Below are positions 46,202-55,652 of a DNA stretch of 64,000 bases, piece after piece. Position numbers and translations under genes: made by a program. Location: contig CAJQUW010007902.1 in the NCBI GenBank assembly GCA_907163375.1, positions 1 through 64,000 on the forward strand, read 5' to 3'. Every line of letters starts with the position of its first letter. Within the stretch, counting starts at the first letter, position 1. The DNA is from Prostheceraeus crozeri (Eukaryota > Platyhelminthes > Polycladida > Euryleptidae). The notes beneath the pieces were generated by a model. The model was not told the origin of the DNA. It saw nothing but the letters and a program-made list of their open reading frames with translations, and did not search any database.

Positions 46202-46492
46202 TTGATCATGTGGAAATTATCAGCATGGCTCCGTGTATCATGGAAACGTCAGTGTGTTACATTTCATGATACGAAACGTCATCTTCAGATAACTCTAGAA
46301 CGCTTTCAACTACGAAGGTTGCATCGCGCAATCCTATCCAACTCTTTCCGTATCATTAACGTAGGAGACTGCATTGTATTTATTCGCATTCAAGAGATGA
46401 TTCTACATAATGATCACTACTACATCGTGCTTCCAAACCCCTCATGGGAAAAGTATAAAGGGAAGTTCACTCAACCCTTATGTCTTTTGTGA
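46202..46492 (+). CDS. small ORF of unknown function in the left arm
   Basis: A 96-codon frame ends 6 bp before the TBP-like ORF. It is basic, with aromatic stretches such as HNDHYYIVLPNPSWEKY, and no motif I recognise. The RT-bearing insert interrupts this region in the right arm. It could be a leader of the TBP-like gene or a separate small protein. The listed start is uncertain because nothing else marks it. Confidence 0.35.
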   Translation: MIMWKLSAWLRVSWKRQCVTFHDTKRHLQITLERFQLRRLHRAILSNSFRIINVGDCIVFIRIQEMILHNDHYYIVLPNPSWEKYKGKFTQPLCLL

Positions 46493-46495
46493 ATC

Positions 46496-47035
46496 ATGCT
46501 CCCCATCCGCATCATCAACGACATGCGCGAAATGAATCTCAGAAGAGACATTGATTTAGAACAGTTGCATATCCATCTTCCCGATTCAGCATATCATCGC
46601 GGTCGTCCACAAATTTTGGTCATTCGCATGAGCAACGGTCGAAATCTTCAAATCTTTCGCTGCGGCAAAATCCAAGTCCTAGGAAACCTTTCTCATTTCG
46701 TGATGCAGTCCATGTGTTACCAAGTCGTCAAGAAAATGCGAACACTCATGCCTCATCTACGCCTCAGTCCCCTGACATTGAAGAATATAGTAGTGTCTGT
46801 TCAATTGAAGATGCTAGTGAATCTAGCTAACATTAAAACCAGTAATCATTGTATATTTTATGAAATTGAACTCTTTCCTGCTGCTCTGATTCGGAAGTGG
46901 CATCCTGTACATATTGCAGTGTTTCACAACGGACATTGTATCATTACTGGTTTACGTGATATCAGTAAAGTATCTGACATTGTTAAATCTCTAATGCGTT
47001 ATCTGTATGAGTCACAGTTAATAGAATCGTGTTAA
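46496..47035 (+). CDS. TATA-box-binding-protein-like (TBP fold) protein
   Basis: A 179-codon ORF, the length of a TBP core, with an ATG start and no interruption. It reads as two repeats. The first ends LVIRMSNGRNLQIFRCGKIQ-VLG, comparable to the TBP pattern (VIMRI..P...ALIF.SGK...TG). The second begins LKNIVVSV and runs through YEIELFPAALIR, HPVHIAVFHNGHCIITG, matching TBP's second repeat (N.V.S, YEPELFPGLIYR, P.....F.SGK...TG). TBP proteins bind TATA DNA and recruit polymerase. Here it might direct late transcription of the element, which is inference. The usual DNA-intercalating Phe pairs are only partly kept. A second, broken copy is at 52493-53031. Confidence 0.72.
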   Translation: MLPIRIINDMREMNLRRDIDLEQLHIHLPDSAYHRGRPQILVIRMSNGRNLQIFRCGKIQVLGNLSHFVMQSMCYQVVKKMRTLMPHLRLSPLTLKNIVVSVQLKMLVNLANIKTSNHCIFYEIELFPAALIRKWHPVHIAVFHNGHCIITGLRDISKVSDIVKSLMRYLYESQLIESC

Positions 47036-47339
47036 TCACATGATGTGTTTTGAATGAGTCATCGCAATGAACTGTCGCCCACACACGTGTCGGTGAAAAG
47101 GTCATCAACAAGGTTCATCGCTTTATGATGAGTCAGCGCTATTTATAGACATGAAATGATGCCCACACACGTGTCGGTGAAAAGGTTGAACAAGACTGAT
47201 TAGATTCTTATCTAACTGACTGGTGCTTTACCACTTCATGAGTCAGAGCTATTTATAGACATGAGTCAGCAAAGTGGTTGATGTTTCCTAAGCCGAAGAA
47301 ATTTTCATGATGTTACATTCGTTGGTGAGGATGTTAACT

Positions 47340-47770
47340 TACAAACTCTGACATGGTTATAACTTTATTCTAACTTTACAAACAATGAAATACTTATGAC
47401 TTTATTTTATACTTCACCTATCTTACAAACAGTGAAATGCTTGTCACTTTATTTTATACTTTACCTATCCTCCAAACTCTGAAATGATTCTAGCATTAAT
47501 TCAAACTTTACAATCATCAACTTTATTTCTAACTTTACAAACACCAACTTTATTTCCAACTTTACAAACAGTGAAGTGATTCTGACTTCATTTATGTTTC
47601 ACTTATCTTACAGACAGTGACATGGTTATAACTTTATTTCTACCTTTACAAACATCAACCTTATTCCCAAATTTATAAACGTCAACTTTATTTCTAACTT
47701 TACAAACAGTGAAATGATTCTGACTTCATTTTATATTTCATCTATCTTACAAACAGTGACATGAATATGA
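47340..47770. repeat. degenerate tandem repeats, left arm
   Basis: Irregular units of about 40-50 bp built on ACAAACAGTGAAATG and CTTTATTTCTAACTTTAC motifs. The inverted copy is at 51060-51448 and 52143-52200. No protein is encoded. Confidence 0.8.
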
Positions 47771-47857
47771 CATTATTACCAAGTCAGTCCCACCTATTTG
47801 AACCGCAACTTTATGTCAAAAGAAAAACGAGACAGTCTGTACATGATATGTTATTGA

Positions 47858-48049
47858 ATGAAAGACATTTCATCACAGTCACACACAGTGAATACTATAC
47901 ACGGAGAAAACAAAGTCACTCATGTGCAGGGAGAAAATAAAGTCACTCATATGCAGGGAGAAAACAAAGTCACTGATGTGTCGGAAACTGTACAGGGACA
48001 AAACATAGTCAACAAAAGCACTGGATACCCCATCGATGATATGCTGTGA
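47858..48049 (+). CDS. small ORF with GENKVTH repeats
   Basis: A 63-codon frame (open further upstream) contains three 9-residue repeats GENKVTHVQ / GENKVTHMQ / GENKVTDVS, encoded by a 27-bp minisatellite (about 47900-47985). Function unknown. The right arm has the same minisatellite with fewer units. It could be a disordered tail of a larger protein beginning near LYVKRKTRQSVHDMLL. Confidence 0.4.
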   Translation: MKDISSQSHTVNTIHGENKVTHVQGENKVTHMQGENKVTDVSETVQGQNIVNKSTGYPIDDML

Positions 48050-48154
48050 TCAGGAGTTGGACGCATGTTACAAGGCACTCACTCACAACACCCCATAGAA
48101 AACGCCATGGAGTGAAAAAGCAAAACATCAACCACAACAGAGAGGAAGCATTCA

Positions 48155-50319
48155 TCAGCATACATCGCTGGACGGAGGACGAGAAAGTTTCTGTCTCTTG
48201 GGTGGAGGTAGATGAATGTCTGGATGGCCGTACGGTAATGAGTAGTTAGGACTCATCCAGCATCGCTTGTCTTCCCAAGCTGAGACACCTCGTTTCCTAA
48301 ACGTCGTTGTTCTGACTTGATGCGACTGTGCTTTTAAAATGGTCATTTCTACTTTTTTAATTCTAAGTGAATCTAAGGCATCTTGATAGTCCTTATGTGT
48401 CATTTTTCTAACGATTGACTTCGAGATGCCTTTCGCCCGTTTAATAGAAAGCTCTGAGGATTTTAGCTTCATGGAGTACATCTTGGGGCGAAGCAAGATC
48501 ATCTCCTCTATCTGTTCGCCGGCACACTCATCCTTGAAACAGCCAAGCTTCGCATTATTTGTGATAGAGTAAAGCGGATTGTTAGTGGGATAGTTGGAAC
48601 TATTAAACTTTGGTGCTAAATATTTTAAAATGTCTTCCTGTTTGACCTGGCTAGTGGTTGTCAAAGCTAGGAAGAAGCTGTCTGTATCGCCTCCTATTAA
48701 TTCCACATGTTGGATCAATGGACAAGTTTTAAAGGTGTGGTAAAACAACCTGTACATTTCTAACTTGGAGTCATCCAAGACAGCTTGACCGACATAAATG
48801 GGCTTGAAAAGTTCTACTTTGGATTTTAACATTTTAAAACCAGTGATGTCTTCGGAAATGACATCATGGTGACAAAACAGCGGTGACGGCATAACTTGAT
48901 ACTCGTTTCCGGATCAGTTACGATGCGATAGTCCATGCGCTTTCTTACATCCTCCATGGTTTTACCAATGAGGGCATTATTCTTGAATTTAAAGAAGTCC
49001 TTTTCGAAAGGATTCTTGGATTCAGCCCGTTTCTTACCATTAAATTCTATATACGGTTTTAGAAAGGGCTTCTGCCTAAACTGGATAGCGCGATGGACTT
49101 TGTCAAGTTGCATCCCCATACCTAGATAGAATTTGAGGATGGAATAGTGCACGATATAATGCTGCTTGTTCAATTGGGTGAGCAACAACTTCCTAGTGGG
49201 TTTATATTTTAAGTCATTTTCCACCTCATATTGCTTATTGTGTTCTTCCATGAAGGGAGAGAACATATCTGGACTGACTATGCCAGATTCGGGTGCGAGA
49301 GGAAAATCAACGGTCCTATTTTTAATATATTCTGGATAGATGGGGTCGACTTCAAATAAATAACCTATGTCGGTCTCATCTCCCAGTGCCATGATGTGTG
49401 CTGGATTGGAGAAGTGTTCAATGTCATGGGGCTCTACCCATTGCAAGTAAGGCTTGGCAAAGGCTTGGATAATGCACTCCCATATAAAATATTTTGGTCT
49501 ATGTACATTAAGTGTGAGGTCGATCCTATGTGTTGGGTGCTGTTGACCGCATGTTTGTTAACAAATGTTAAGCCACACCCCTAATACCACGTTCAAATAA
49601 CGTGTACATTTCTGCATCTTGCAGTAAATGTATTCTCTCTCTCTCGTCATCTTGAAGGCTGCCTGATAGGACAGACCCGGTAGACTAACAAAATGGACGG
49701 GGTCTAAGGCGTCCTGTTCTAATGTGACTTTCCTAAAAGTCTCAAACACGTCAGCCAACAGATAGACGTCAAATTTTAAGTAGGGAAGCATGTAGTCACC
49801 AAAAGTGCGACACCTAAATTCTAACCATGCTTGCTCTGCATGCCTATAGTCATCCAGCGAACAGTCCTCACCCGTCAAATCATTTTTAAATTTATCGATG
49901 GACGGAAGGGATGTTTCTTTCAATGTATCCATTGAACTGAAATAACTACAAGGAAACACCCCTTTCCGTCGCATGAGACTGTCACTTATGTTGGAATAGT
50001 CTTTCTTTAAATGTTGAGTGAGGGGAAGTGTTTCTAAATTATTAGTCAACGCGGCTAAGGAAGAAGACATAAATTGAAAAATATCTAGAAACTTTATGTC
50101 ATAGAAGACAGGCTTCCCCTCCTTCGTCTTATCTACTTGTACTTTGGCAGTGATGCACATAAATTTTTCCTTACTTTGTGCAATCACTTTGGATGACCAG
50201 GATTTCATTTCACCGAATCCATGGCGAATGATGATGTGAGCATCATAACATTTAAAGTTATGGAAGATGACTGGGAGCGTTCGCCATGGATTCGGTAAAA
50301 TGAAATCCTGGTCATCCAA
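48155..50319 (-). pseudogene. DNA polymerase B, Polinton type (fossil)
   Basis: Minus-strand coding runs from the exonuclease domain to the C-terminus. Visible parts in order are FHNFKCYDAH (Exo II, near 50270), YLKFDVYLLADVFE (Exo III, near 49770), LPGLSYQAAFKMT (near 49665), a palm region with KFKNNALIGKTMEDVR (near 48960), GGDTDSFF (motif C, near 48690) and LRPKMYS with a TH-x-DY tail (near 48480). This is the protein-primed family found in Polintons and adintoviruses, which copies linear genomes from a terminal protein. The N-terminal region is absent and the gene is broken, with about two or three breaks. Its last part lies in the left arm. Confidence 0.85.
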
Positions 50320-50330
50320 AGTGATTGCAC
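50178..50330. repeat. 51-bp stem fold-back at the inner edge of the right arm
   Basis: 50178-50228 and 50280-50330 are inverted copies, about 96% alike, around a 51-bp loop. They end one base before the long right arm starts, so the polymerase coding turns back on itself here. Confidence 0.88.
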
Positions 50331-50333
50331 AGA

Positions 50334-50706
50334 GTGTGCCGGCGAACAGATAGAGGAGATGATCTTGCTTCGCCCCAAGATGTACTCCATGAAGCTAAAA
50401 TCCTCAGAGCTTTCTATTAAACGGGCGAAAGGCATCTCGAAGTCAATCGTTAGAAAAATGACACATAAGGACTATCAAGATGCCTTAGATTCACTTAGAA
50501 TTAAAAAAGTAGAAATGACCATTTTAAAAGCACAGTCGCATCAAGTCAGAACAACGACGTTTAGGAAACGAGGTGTCTCAGCTTGGGAAGACAAGCGATG
50601 CTGGATGAGTCCTAACTACTCATTACCGTACGGCCATCCAGACATTCATCTACCTCCACCCAAGAGACAGAAACTTTCTCGTCCTCCGTCCAGCGATGTA
50701 TGCTGA
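50334..50706 (+). pseudogene. duplicated C-terminal part of the fossil polymerase B
   Basis: The frame carries the same LRPKMYS and THKDYQDAL motifs and tail as the left-arm end of the polymerase, on the opposite strand. It is a by-product of the inverted arms, not a separate gene. Confidence 0.85.
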
Positions 50707-51059
50707 TGAATGCTTCCTCTCTGTTGTGGTTGATGTTTTGCTTTTTCACTCCATGGCGTTTTCTATGGGGTGTTGTGAGTGAGTGCCTTGCAACATGCGT
50801 CCAACTCCTGATCACGGCATATCATCGATGGGGTATCCAGTGCTTTTGCTGACTATGTTTTGTCCCTGTACAGTTTCCGACACATCAGTGACTTTGTTTT
50901 CTCCCTGCATATGAGTGACTTTGTTTTCTCCGTGTATAGTATTCACTGTGTGTGACTGTGATGAAATGTCTTTCATTCAATAACATATCATGTACAGACT
51001 GTCTCGTTTTTCTTTTGACATAAAGTTGCGGTTCAAATAGGTGGGACTGACTTGGTAAT

Positions 51060-51448
51060 AATGTCATATGCATGTCACTGTTTGTAAGATAGATGAAATA
51101 TAAAATGAAGTCAGAATCATTTCACTGTTTGTAAAGTTAGAAATAAAGTTGACGTTTATAAATTTGGGAATAAGGTTGATGTTTGTAAAGGTAGAAATAA
51201 AGTTATAACCATGTCACTGTCTGTAAGATAAGTGAAACATAAATGAAGTCAGAATCACTTCACTGTTTGTAAAGTTGGAAATAAAGTTGGTGTTTGTAAA
51301 GTTAGAAATAAAGTTGATGATTGTAAAGTTTGAATTAATGCTAGAATCATTTCAGAGTTTGGAGGATAGGTAAAGTATAAAATAAAGTGACAAGCATTTC
51401 ACTGTTTGTAAGATAGGTGAAGTATAAAATAAAGTCATAAGTATTTCA
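51060..51448. repeat. degenerate tandem repeats, right arm
   Basis: Inverted counterpart of 47340-47770 (units with CATTTCACTGTTTGTAA and GTTAGAAATAAAGTT). Confidence 0.8.
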
Positions 51449-52142
51449 CGGATGAAGAAACTGGCGATAACAAATTCAAATGAAGAAATAGTATTTTCCA
51501 TGTGTAGTCTTAGGTATAGTGTATATAGTTTCATTGCTTTCGGTGTAGTAGAGTGTCATTGTAGTTCTATTGATTACCTCCATTATCCACTTTCCACTTA
51601 TCCACTTAGTGTAGTGTCAGATATAGTTCACTTGTAATCAGTGTAGTAGCATCTTTGTATTTCCATATTTTAACTCCACTTTTCCAATTTTTATTCATCG
51701 GTTTACTGTTGTTTTATAATATCCATTTTTAATTTCCTTAACCTATGGTGACCATTGTCTTATTCTATTTCCACTATCAGCATCTGTAGTCGGTACAGTA
51801 TATTAGACGTCTGTTTTGAACGTGTATACGGCAGTGTTTGGAATCTATGGTATTAGTATATTAACAGCAAGAATGAGTAGTATTACAAGTCTTAAGATTT
51901 CCATTTTTACCAGATATTGGGCCAAAGCTGATCAATTTTAATTCGTTGCCACGAGAAAGCTACATTGAGTTCTTTTAAGAACTGATTAATCCAATGGTTA
52001 CAGCAGCATTGCCTTTGTACACTTGCGGATTGGAGAACGCCATCAGTCCTCCTTAGGACTACTTTAACTAATAATTTAAATTAGTAAGCATTATATTCTA
52101 TTATAAATGGCTACTGGGATGACTTTCATCATCGTATGAGAA
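51449..52142. mobile_element. 694-bp insertion in the right arm, type unknown
   Basis: The left arm is continuous here (GTATTTCA joined to TTGTTTGTAAAG when inverted) while the right arm carries 694 extra bases. It begins CGGATGAAGAAACTGG and ends TTTCATCATCGTATGAGAA. I see no coding region, no clear target duplication and no convincing terminal repeat. It could be a MITE or an LTR-like piece. Confidence 0.65.
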
Positions 52143-52492
52143 TTGTTTGTAAAGTTAGAATAAAGTTATAACCATGTCAGAGTTTGTAAGTTAACATCCT
52201 CACCAACGAATGTAACATCATGAAAATTTCTTCGGCTTAGGAAACATCAACCACTTTGCTGACTCATGTCTATAAATAGCTCTGACTCATGAAGTGGTAA
52301 AGCACCAGTCAGTTAGATAAGAATCTAATCAGTCTTGTTCAACCTTTTCACCGACACGTGTGTGGGCATCATTTCATGTCTATAAATAGCGCTGACTCAT
52401 CATAAAGCGATGAACCTTGTTGATGACCTTTTCACCGACACGTGTGTGGGCGACAGTTCATTGCGATGACTCATTCAAAACACATCATGTGA

Positions 52493-53031
52493 TTAACACG
52501 ATTCTATTAACTGTGACTCATACAGATAACGCATTAGAGATTTAACAATGTCAGATACTTTACTGATATCACGTAAACCAGTAATGATACAATGTCCGTT
52601 GTGAAACATTGCAATATGTACAGGATGCCACTTCCGAATCAGAGCAGCAGGAAAGAGTTCAATTTCATAAAATATACAATGATTACTGGTTTTAATGTTA
52701 GCTAGATTCACTAGCATCTTCAATTGAACAGACACTACTATATTCTTCAATGTCAGGGGACTGAGCGTAGATGAGGCATGAGTGTTCGCATTTTCTTGAC
52801 GACTTGGTAACACATGGACTGCATCACGAAATGAGAAAGGTTTCCTAGGACTTGGATTTTGCCGCAGCGAAAGATTTGAAGATTTCGACCGTTGCTCATG
52901 CGAATGACCAAAGTTTGTGGACGACCGCGATGATATGCTGAATCGGGAAGATGGATATGCAACTGTTCTAAATCAATGTCTCTTCTGAGATTCATTTCGC
53001 GCATGGCGTTGATGATGCGGATGGGGAGCAT
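52493..53031 (-). pseudogene. TBP-like gene, right-arm copy (broken)
   Basis: Inverted copy of 46496-47035 with the same RMSNGRNLQIF and YEIELFPAALIR motifs. It is broken, while the left-arm copy looks whole. Confidence 0.72.
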
Positions 53032-53138
53032 GATTCACAAAAGACATAAGGGTTGAGTGAACTTCCCTTTATACTTTTCCCATGAGGGTTTTGGAAGCAC
53101 GATGTAGTAGTGATCATTATGTAGAATCATCTCTTGAA

Positions 53139-55649
53139 ATTGAATAACCTCTATAAAATTTTACCGATAATCTAACCTTCCCTACCCGTTTAGATAATTA
53201 GACTATAAGACAGCGATGCAACAAAATCATGCCATCAAACTTTGCTTCGAATATTGAAACTATTTTAGATCAGGTTGTGGAAGAATCTCTTCAATGGAGC
53301 AATTCTAATGCATCTGTGAAAGAAAAAGATCTGCCCAAACTAACTGCAAATGATCGATGTGTTTCAAGCAATGCACAATATAATTCTTTCCATCGAGGAA
53401 ATATAGATAAACTTTCTGATTCACCGTCAACTCAATCAGTCCCCACGTTATCTCAAAGTAAAGCAGGTATTCAATGTATGGTAGATGGTTGTTTCATGCG
53501 GTATGCATCATCCAGTGGGATAAATCACATGGAACAACATGTGAACGGTGTACTACCGGGATATGTTCCGCAGGAATGGTTTGATACCCACGGAAAAGTA
53601 ATTTGTTGCTGTAATCGAATAATAGCAATATCGAGACAGAGCCATCACTTGAAGAATTGCATAGCATCAACAAAAAATGTTGAAGCCAATGTCTCTATTA
53701 GAAGCAGAGCAGATACCAGTACAAATATCACCCTACCCTCCTTGGAATCTATAATGTCATTAAATCGTCCAACGCTAAAGCACATACCCCATTCAGCTCG
53801 CCAAGCTTTCGGTACCGTTTTATCTAATGCTCTCCAAGACATAATATCATCGAACACGATAGAGGCATGGAAGCGTTTTTTTAAATGCGTGCTGCCATCA
53901 TGTAAGCGAGCGGGAAGAAAACAAAGGCGTCCAGATATCAGGAAATTTTGCCAAAGATGGCTTCAGGGTGAAATTCAGGAACTATGGGAACAAGCTCAAT
54001 GTGGTGCGTCCCACGTTAGTGTGAACAAAAAGCAACGAACTTCAGCCAAAGAAAATGAACTTCGAATTGAAGCTGCCACAACTTTGGCACAAAATGGACT
54101 GTTTGGGAAGGCGGCAAGGATACTAACTTCAACAGGTATTGCAAAAAATGACTCGGTAACCTGGCAATTGTTGTTACAAAAGCATCCACCTTCACCAATT
54201 CCAGATATCCCATCAAGCGCCGAAGATCAGTCCGCACTTCAGCTACCGCCTGACTTTAACATTTCAGAAGTGCTTCATGCATTTCCAAGAGACACGGCAT
54301 GTGGATCTTCAGGATTGCGATGCCAGCATGTTCTAGAGGCAAACGAAGCAACTTTGAATTCACCCCTATATTCGTCTCTTCGAAGCATTGCAAATTTATT
54401 ATTGCGAGGATCAGCTCCCGTAGAAGTTCTCAGTTCGCTGGCAAGTGCTAACGTCACTGCCCTAAAGAAAGGTGAAAATGATGTCCGACCGATTGCAGCA
54501 GGAGAAATTCTGAGAAGGCTAGTCAGTAAAAGTGCATGTGTCGTGCTGAGAAGTAAGGCTGCTGAATTCTTTCAGCCTTATCAATTTGGAGTTGCATGTC
54601 CAAGAGGCATGGAGATGATTATTCATATGTTAAGGGCTATGATCGACAAACATTGGAATGAAGACGACTTCGTGATATTAAAAATTGACATGTCCAATGC
54701 TTTTAATCGAGTCTCTCGTCAGATGTTGTTCAATAAATGTGCTGAACATTTCCCTGAACTGTTACCTTGGGTGAGGGCATGTTATTCTTCACATCCCATT
54801 CTCCGTCATCAAATGGGGAACTTAACATCCGAAACAGGTGTTCAGCAAGGTGATCCGTTAGGTCCACTTTTGTTTTCTCTAGTCCTGCAGAAATCAATCA
54901 ACGAAATTTCAAGTTCAATACCGCTGATGTACAACACATGGTATTTGGACGATGGCATTGTCTGTGGACAGAAAGATTCTATAGTTCAAGTTTTACAACT
55001 ACTACGATCCGCTACATCCAAGACAGGTTTGGAAGTTAATTTATCCAAGTGTGAAGCGTACAGTAAAGTTGATCGAAGCATTCTGAGTGATGATATAAAG
55101 AAGTATAAACAACCAAATTTAGAAGTTTTGGGTTCGCCAATTGGAGACCATCGTTTCTGCAATGAATTCCTCATAAAGAAGATAAGCAAAGCTAATGAAC
55201 TTCTTCATGCTCTTTCGGATTTGCACAACCCCCAGATTGCTCTGGGTATTCTACGTCGATGCAGTGGTTTTTGCCGCCTGATCCATATTGCCAGAACAAC
55301 TCCAGTAGATCAAATAAGTCAATCATTGCGGATATTTGATAATGATGTGCGTAGATCTCTAGAAGAATGCACCTCCTTAGAATGTACTGATGATGCCTGG
55401 CAACAGGCCCAATTGTCATTAAGAAATGGAGGCCTTGGACTTCGATCTGTCTCTCAACATGCAAGAGCCGCCTACATCTCATCATTCTCAAGTGCTAGTT
55501 CCGAACCTTCAGACTATCTGATGAAAGCAATTCATCATTTCAATGCTCGCGTGTTGCCGACTGAAAAAATTCAAGGTTTTGACAACATACTTGGTGTTAA
55601 AATATCACAACATCGCTTTTCACAAATGATTGAATCAAAATTTGAATCA
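53139..55649 (+). mobile_element. 2.5-kb reverse-transcriptase-bearing insert in the right arm
   Basis: Its bounds are where right-arm and left-arm sequences part (CTCTTGAA at 53131-53138) and meet again (TAACACACTG from 55650). It consists of a 90-bp leader and the ORF. It has no 3' untranslated region, poly-A or obvious target duplication, which is unlike a standard LINE insertion. Confidence 0.75.
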
Positions 55650-55652
55650 TAA
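53229..55652 (+). CDS. LINE-like reverse transcriptase with N-terminal zinc fingers, 807-codon open frame
   Basis: The ATG at 53229 opens a frame with no stop for 807 codons; the TAA is supplied by arm sequence at the junction. Near residues 83-105 is a C2H2 finger (CMVDGC and HMEQH), and near 125-148 a CCC...H...C cluster. The RT domain spans about residues 370-650: VRPIAAGEILRRLVSK, FQPYQFGVACPRG, VILKIDMSNAFNRV (motif A), TGVQQGDPLGPLLFSL (motif B), WYLDDGIV (catalytic YLDD) and GLEVNLSKCE. The tail is LSLRNGGLGLRSV-x-QHARAAY. No AP or restriction-like endonuclease is visible. Relatives are found, as far as I recall, as stand-alone RT genes in invertebrates, fungi and protists. The intact frame contrasts with the decayed surroundings. 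Confidence 0.85.
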   Translation: MPSNFASNIETILDQVVEESLQWSNSNASVKEKDLPKLTANDRCVSSNAQYNSFHRGNIDKLSDSPSTQSVPTLSQSKAGIQCMVDGCFMRYASSSGINHMEQHVNGVLPGYVPQEWFDTHGKVICCCNRIIAISRQSHHLKNCIASTKNVEANVSIRSRADTSTNITLPSLESIMSLNRPTLKHIPHSARQAFGTVLSNALQDIISSNTIEAWKRFFKCVLPSCKRAGRKQRRPDIRKFCQRWLQGEIQELWEQAQCGASHVSVNKKQRTSAKENELRIEAATTLAQNGLFGKAARILTSTGIAKNDSVTWQLLLQKHPPSPIPDIPSSAEDQSALQLPPDFNISEVLHAFPRDTACGSSGLRCQHVLEANEATLNSPLYSSLRSIANLLLRGSAPVEVLSSLASANVTALKKGENDVRPIAAGEILRRLVSKSACVVLRSKAAEFFQPYQFGVACPRGMEMIIHMLRAMIDKHWNEDDFVILKIDMSNAFNRVSRQMLFNKCAEHFPELLPWVRACYSSHPILRHQMGNLTSETGVQQGDPLGPLLFSLVLQKSINEISSSIPLMYNTWYLDDGIVCGQKDSIVQVLQLLRSATSKTGLEVNLSKCEAYSKVDRSILSDDIKKYKQPNLEVLGSPIGDHRFCNEFLIKKISKANELLHALSDLHNPQIALGILRRCSGFCRLIHIARTTPVDQISQSLRIFDNDVRRSLEECTSLECTDDAWQQAQLSLRNGGLGLRSVSQHARAAYISSFSSASSEPSDYLMKAIHHFNARVLPTEKIQGFDNILGVKISQHRFSQMIESKFES

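Larger units (their letters stand above)
45409..48539 (+). repeat. left inverted arm of the Polinton-like element
   Basis: Inverted match to 50332-56545. Similarity fades outward near 45409 and stops inward at GGCACACTC (48531-48539). It includes a (TTTAGGGA)-like patch near 45670-45690. Confidence 0.9.
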
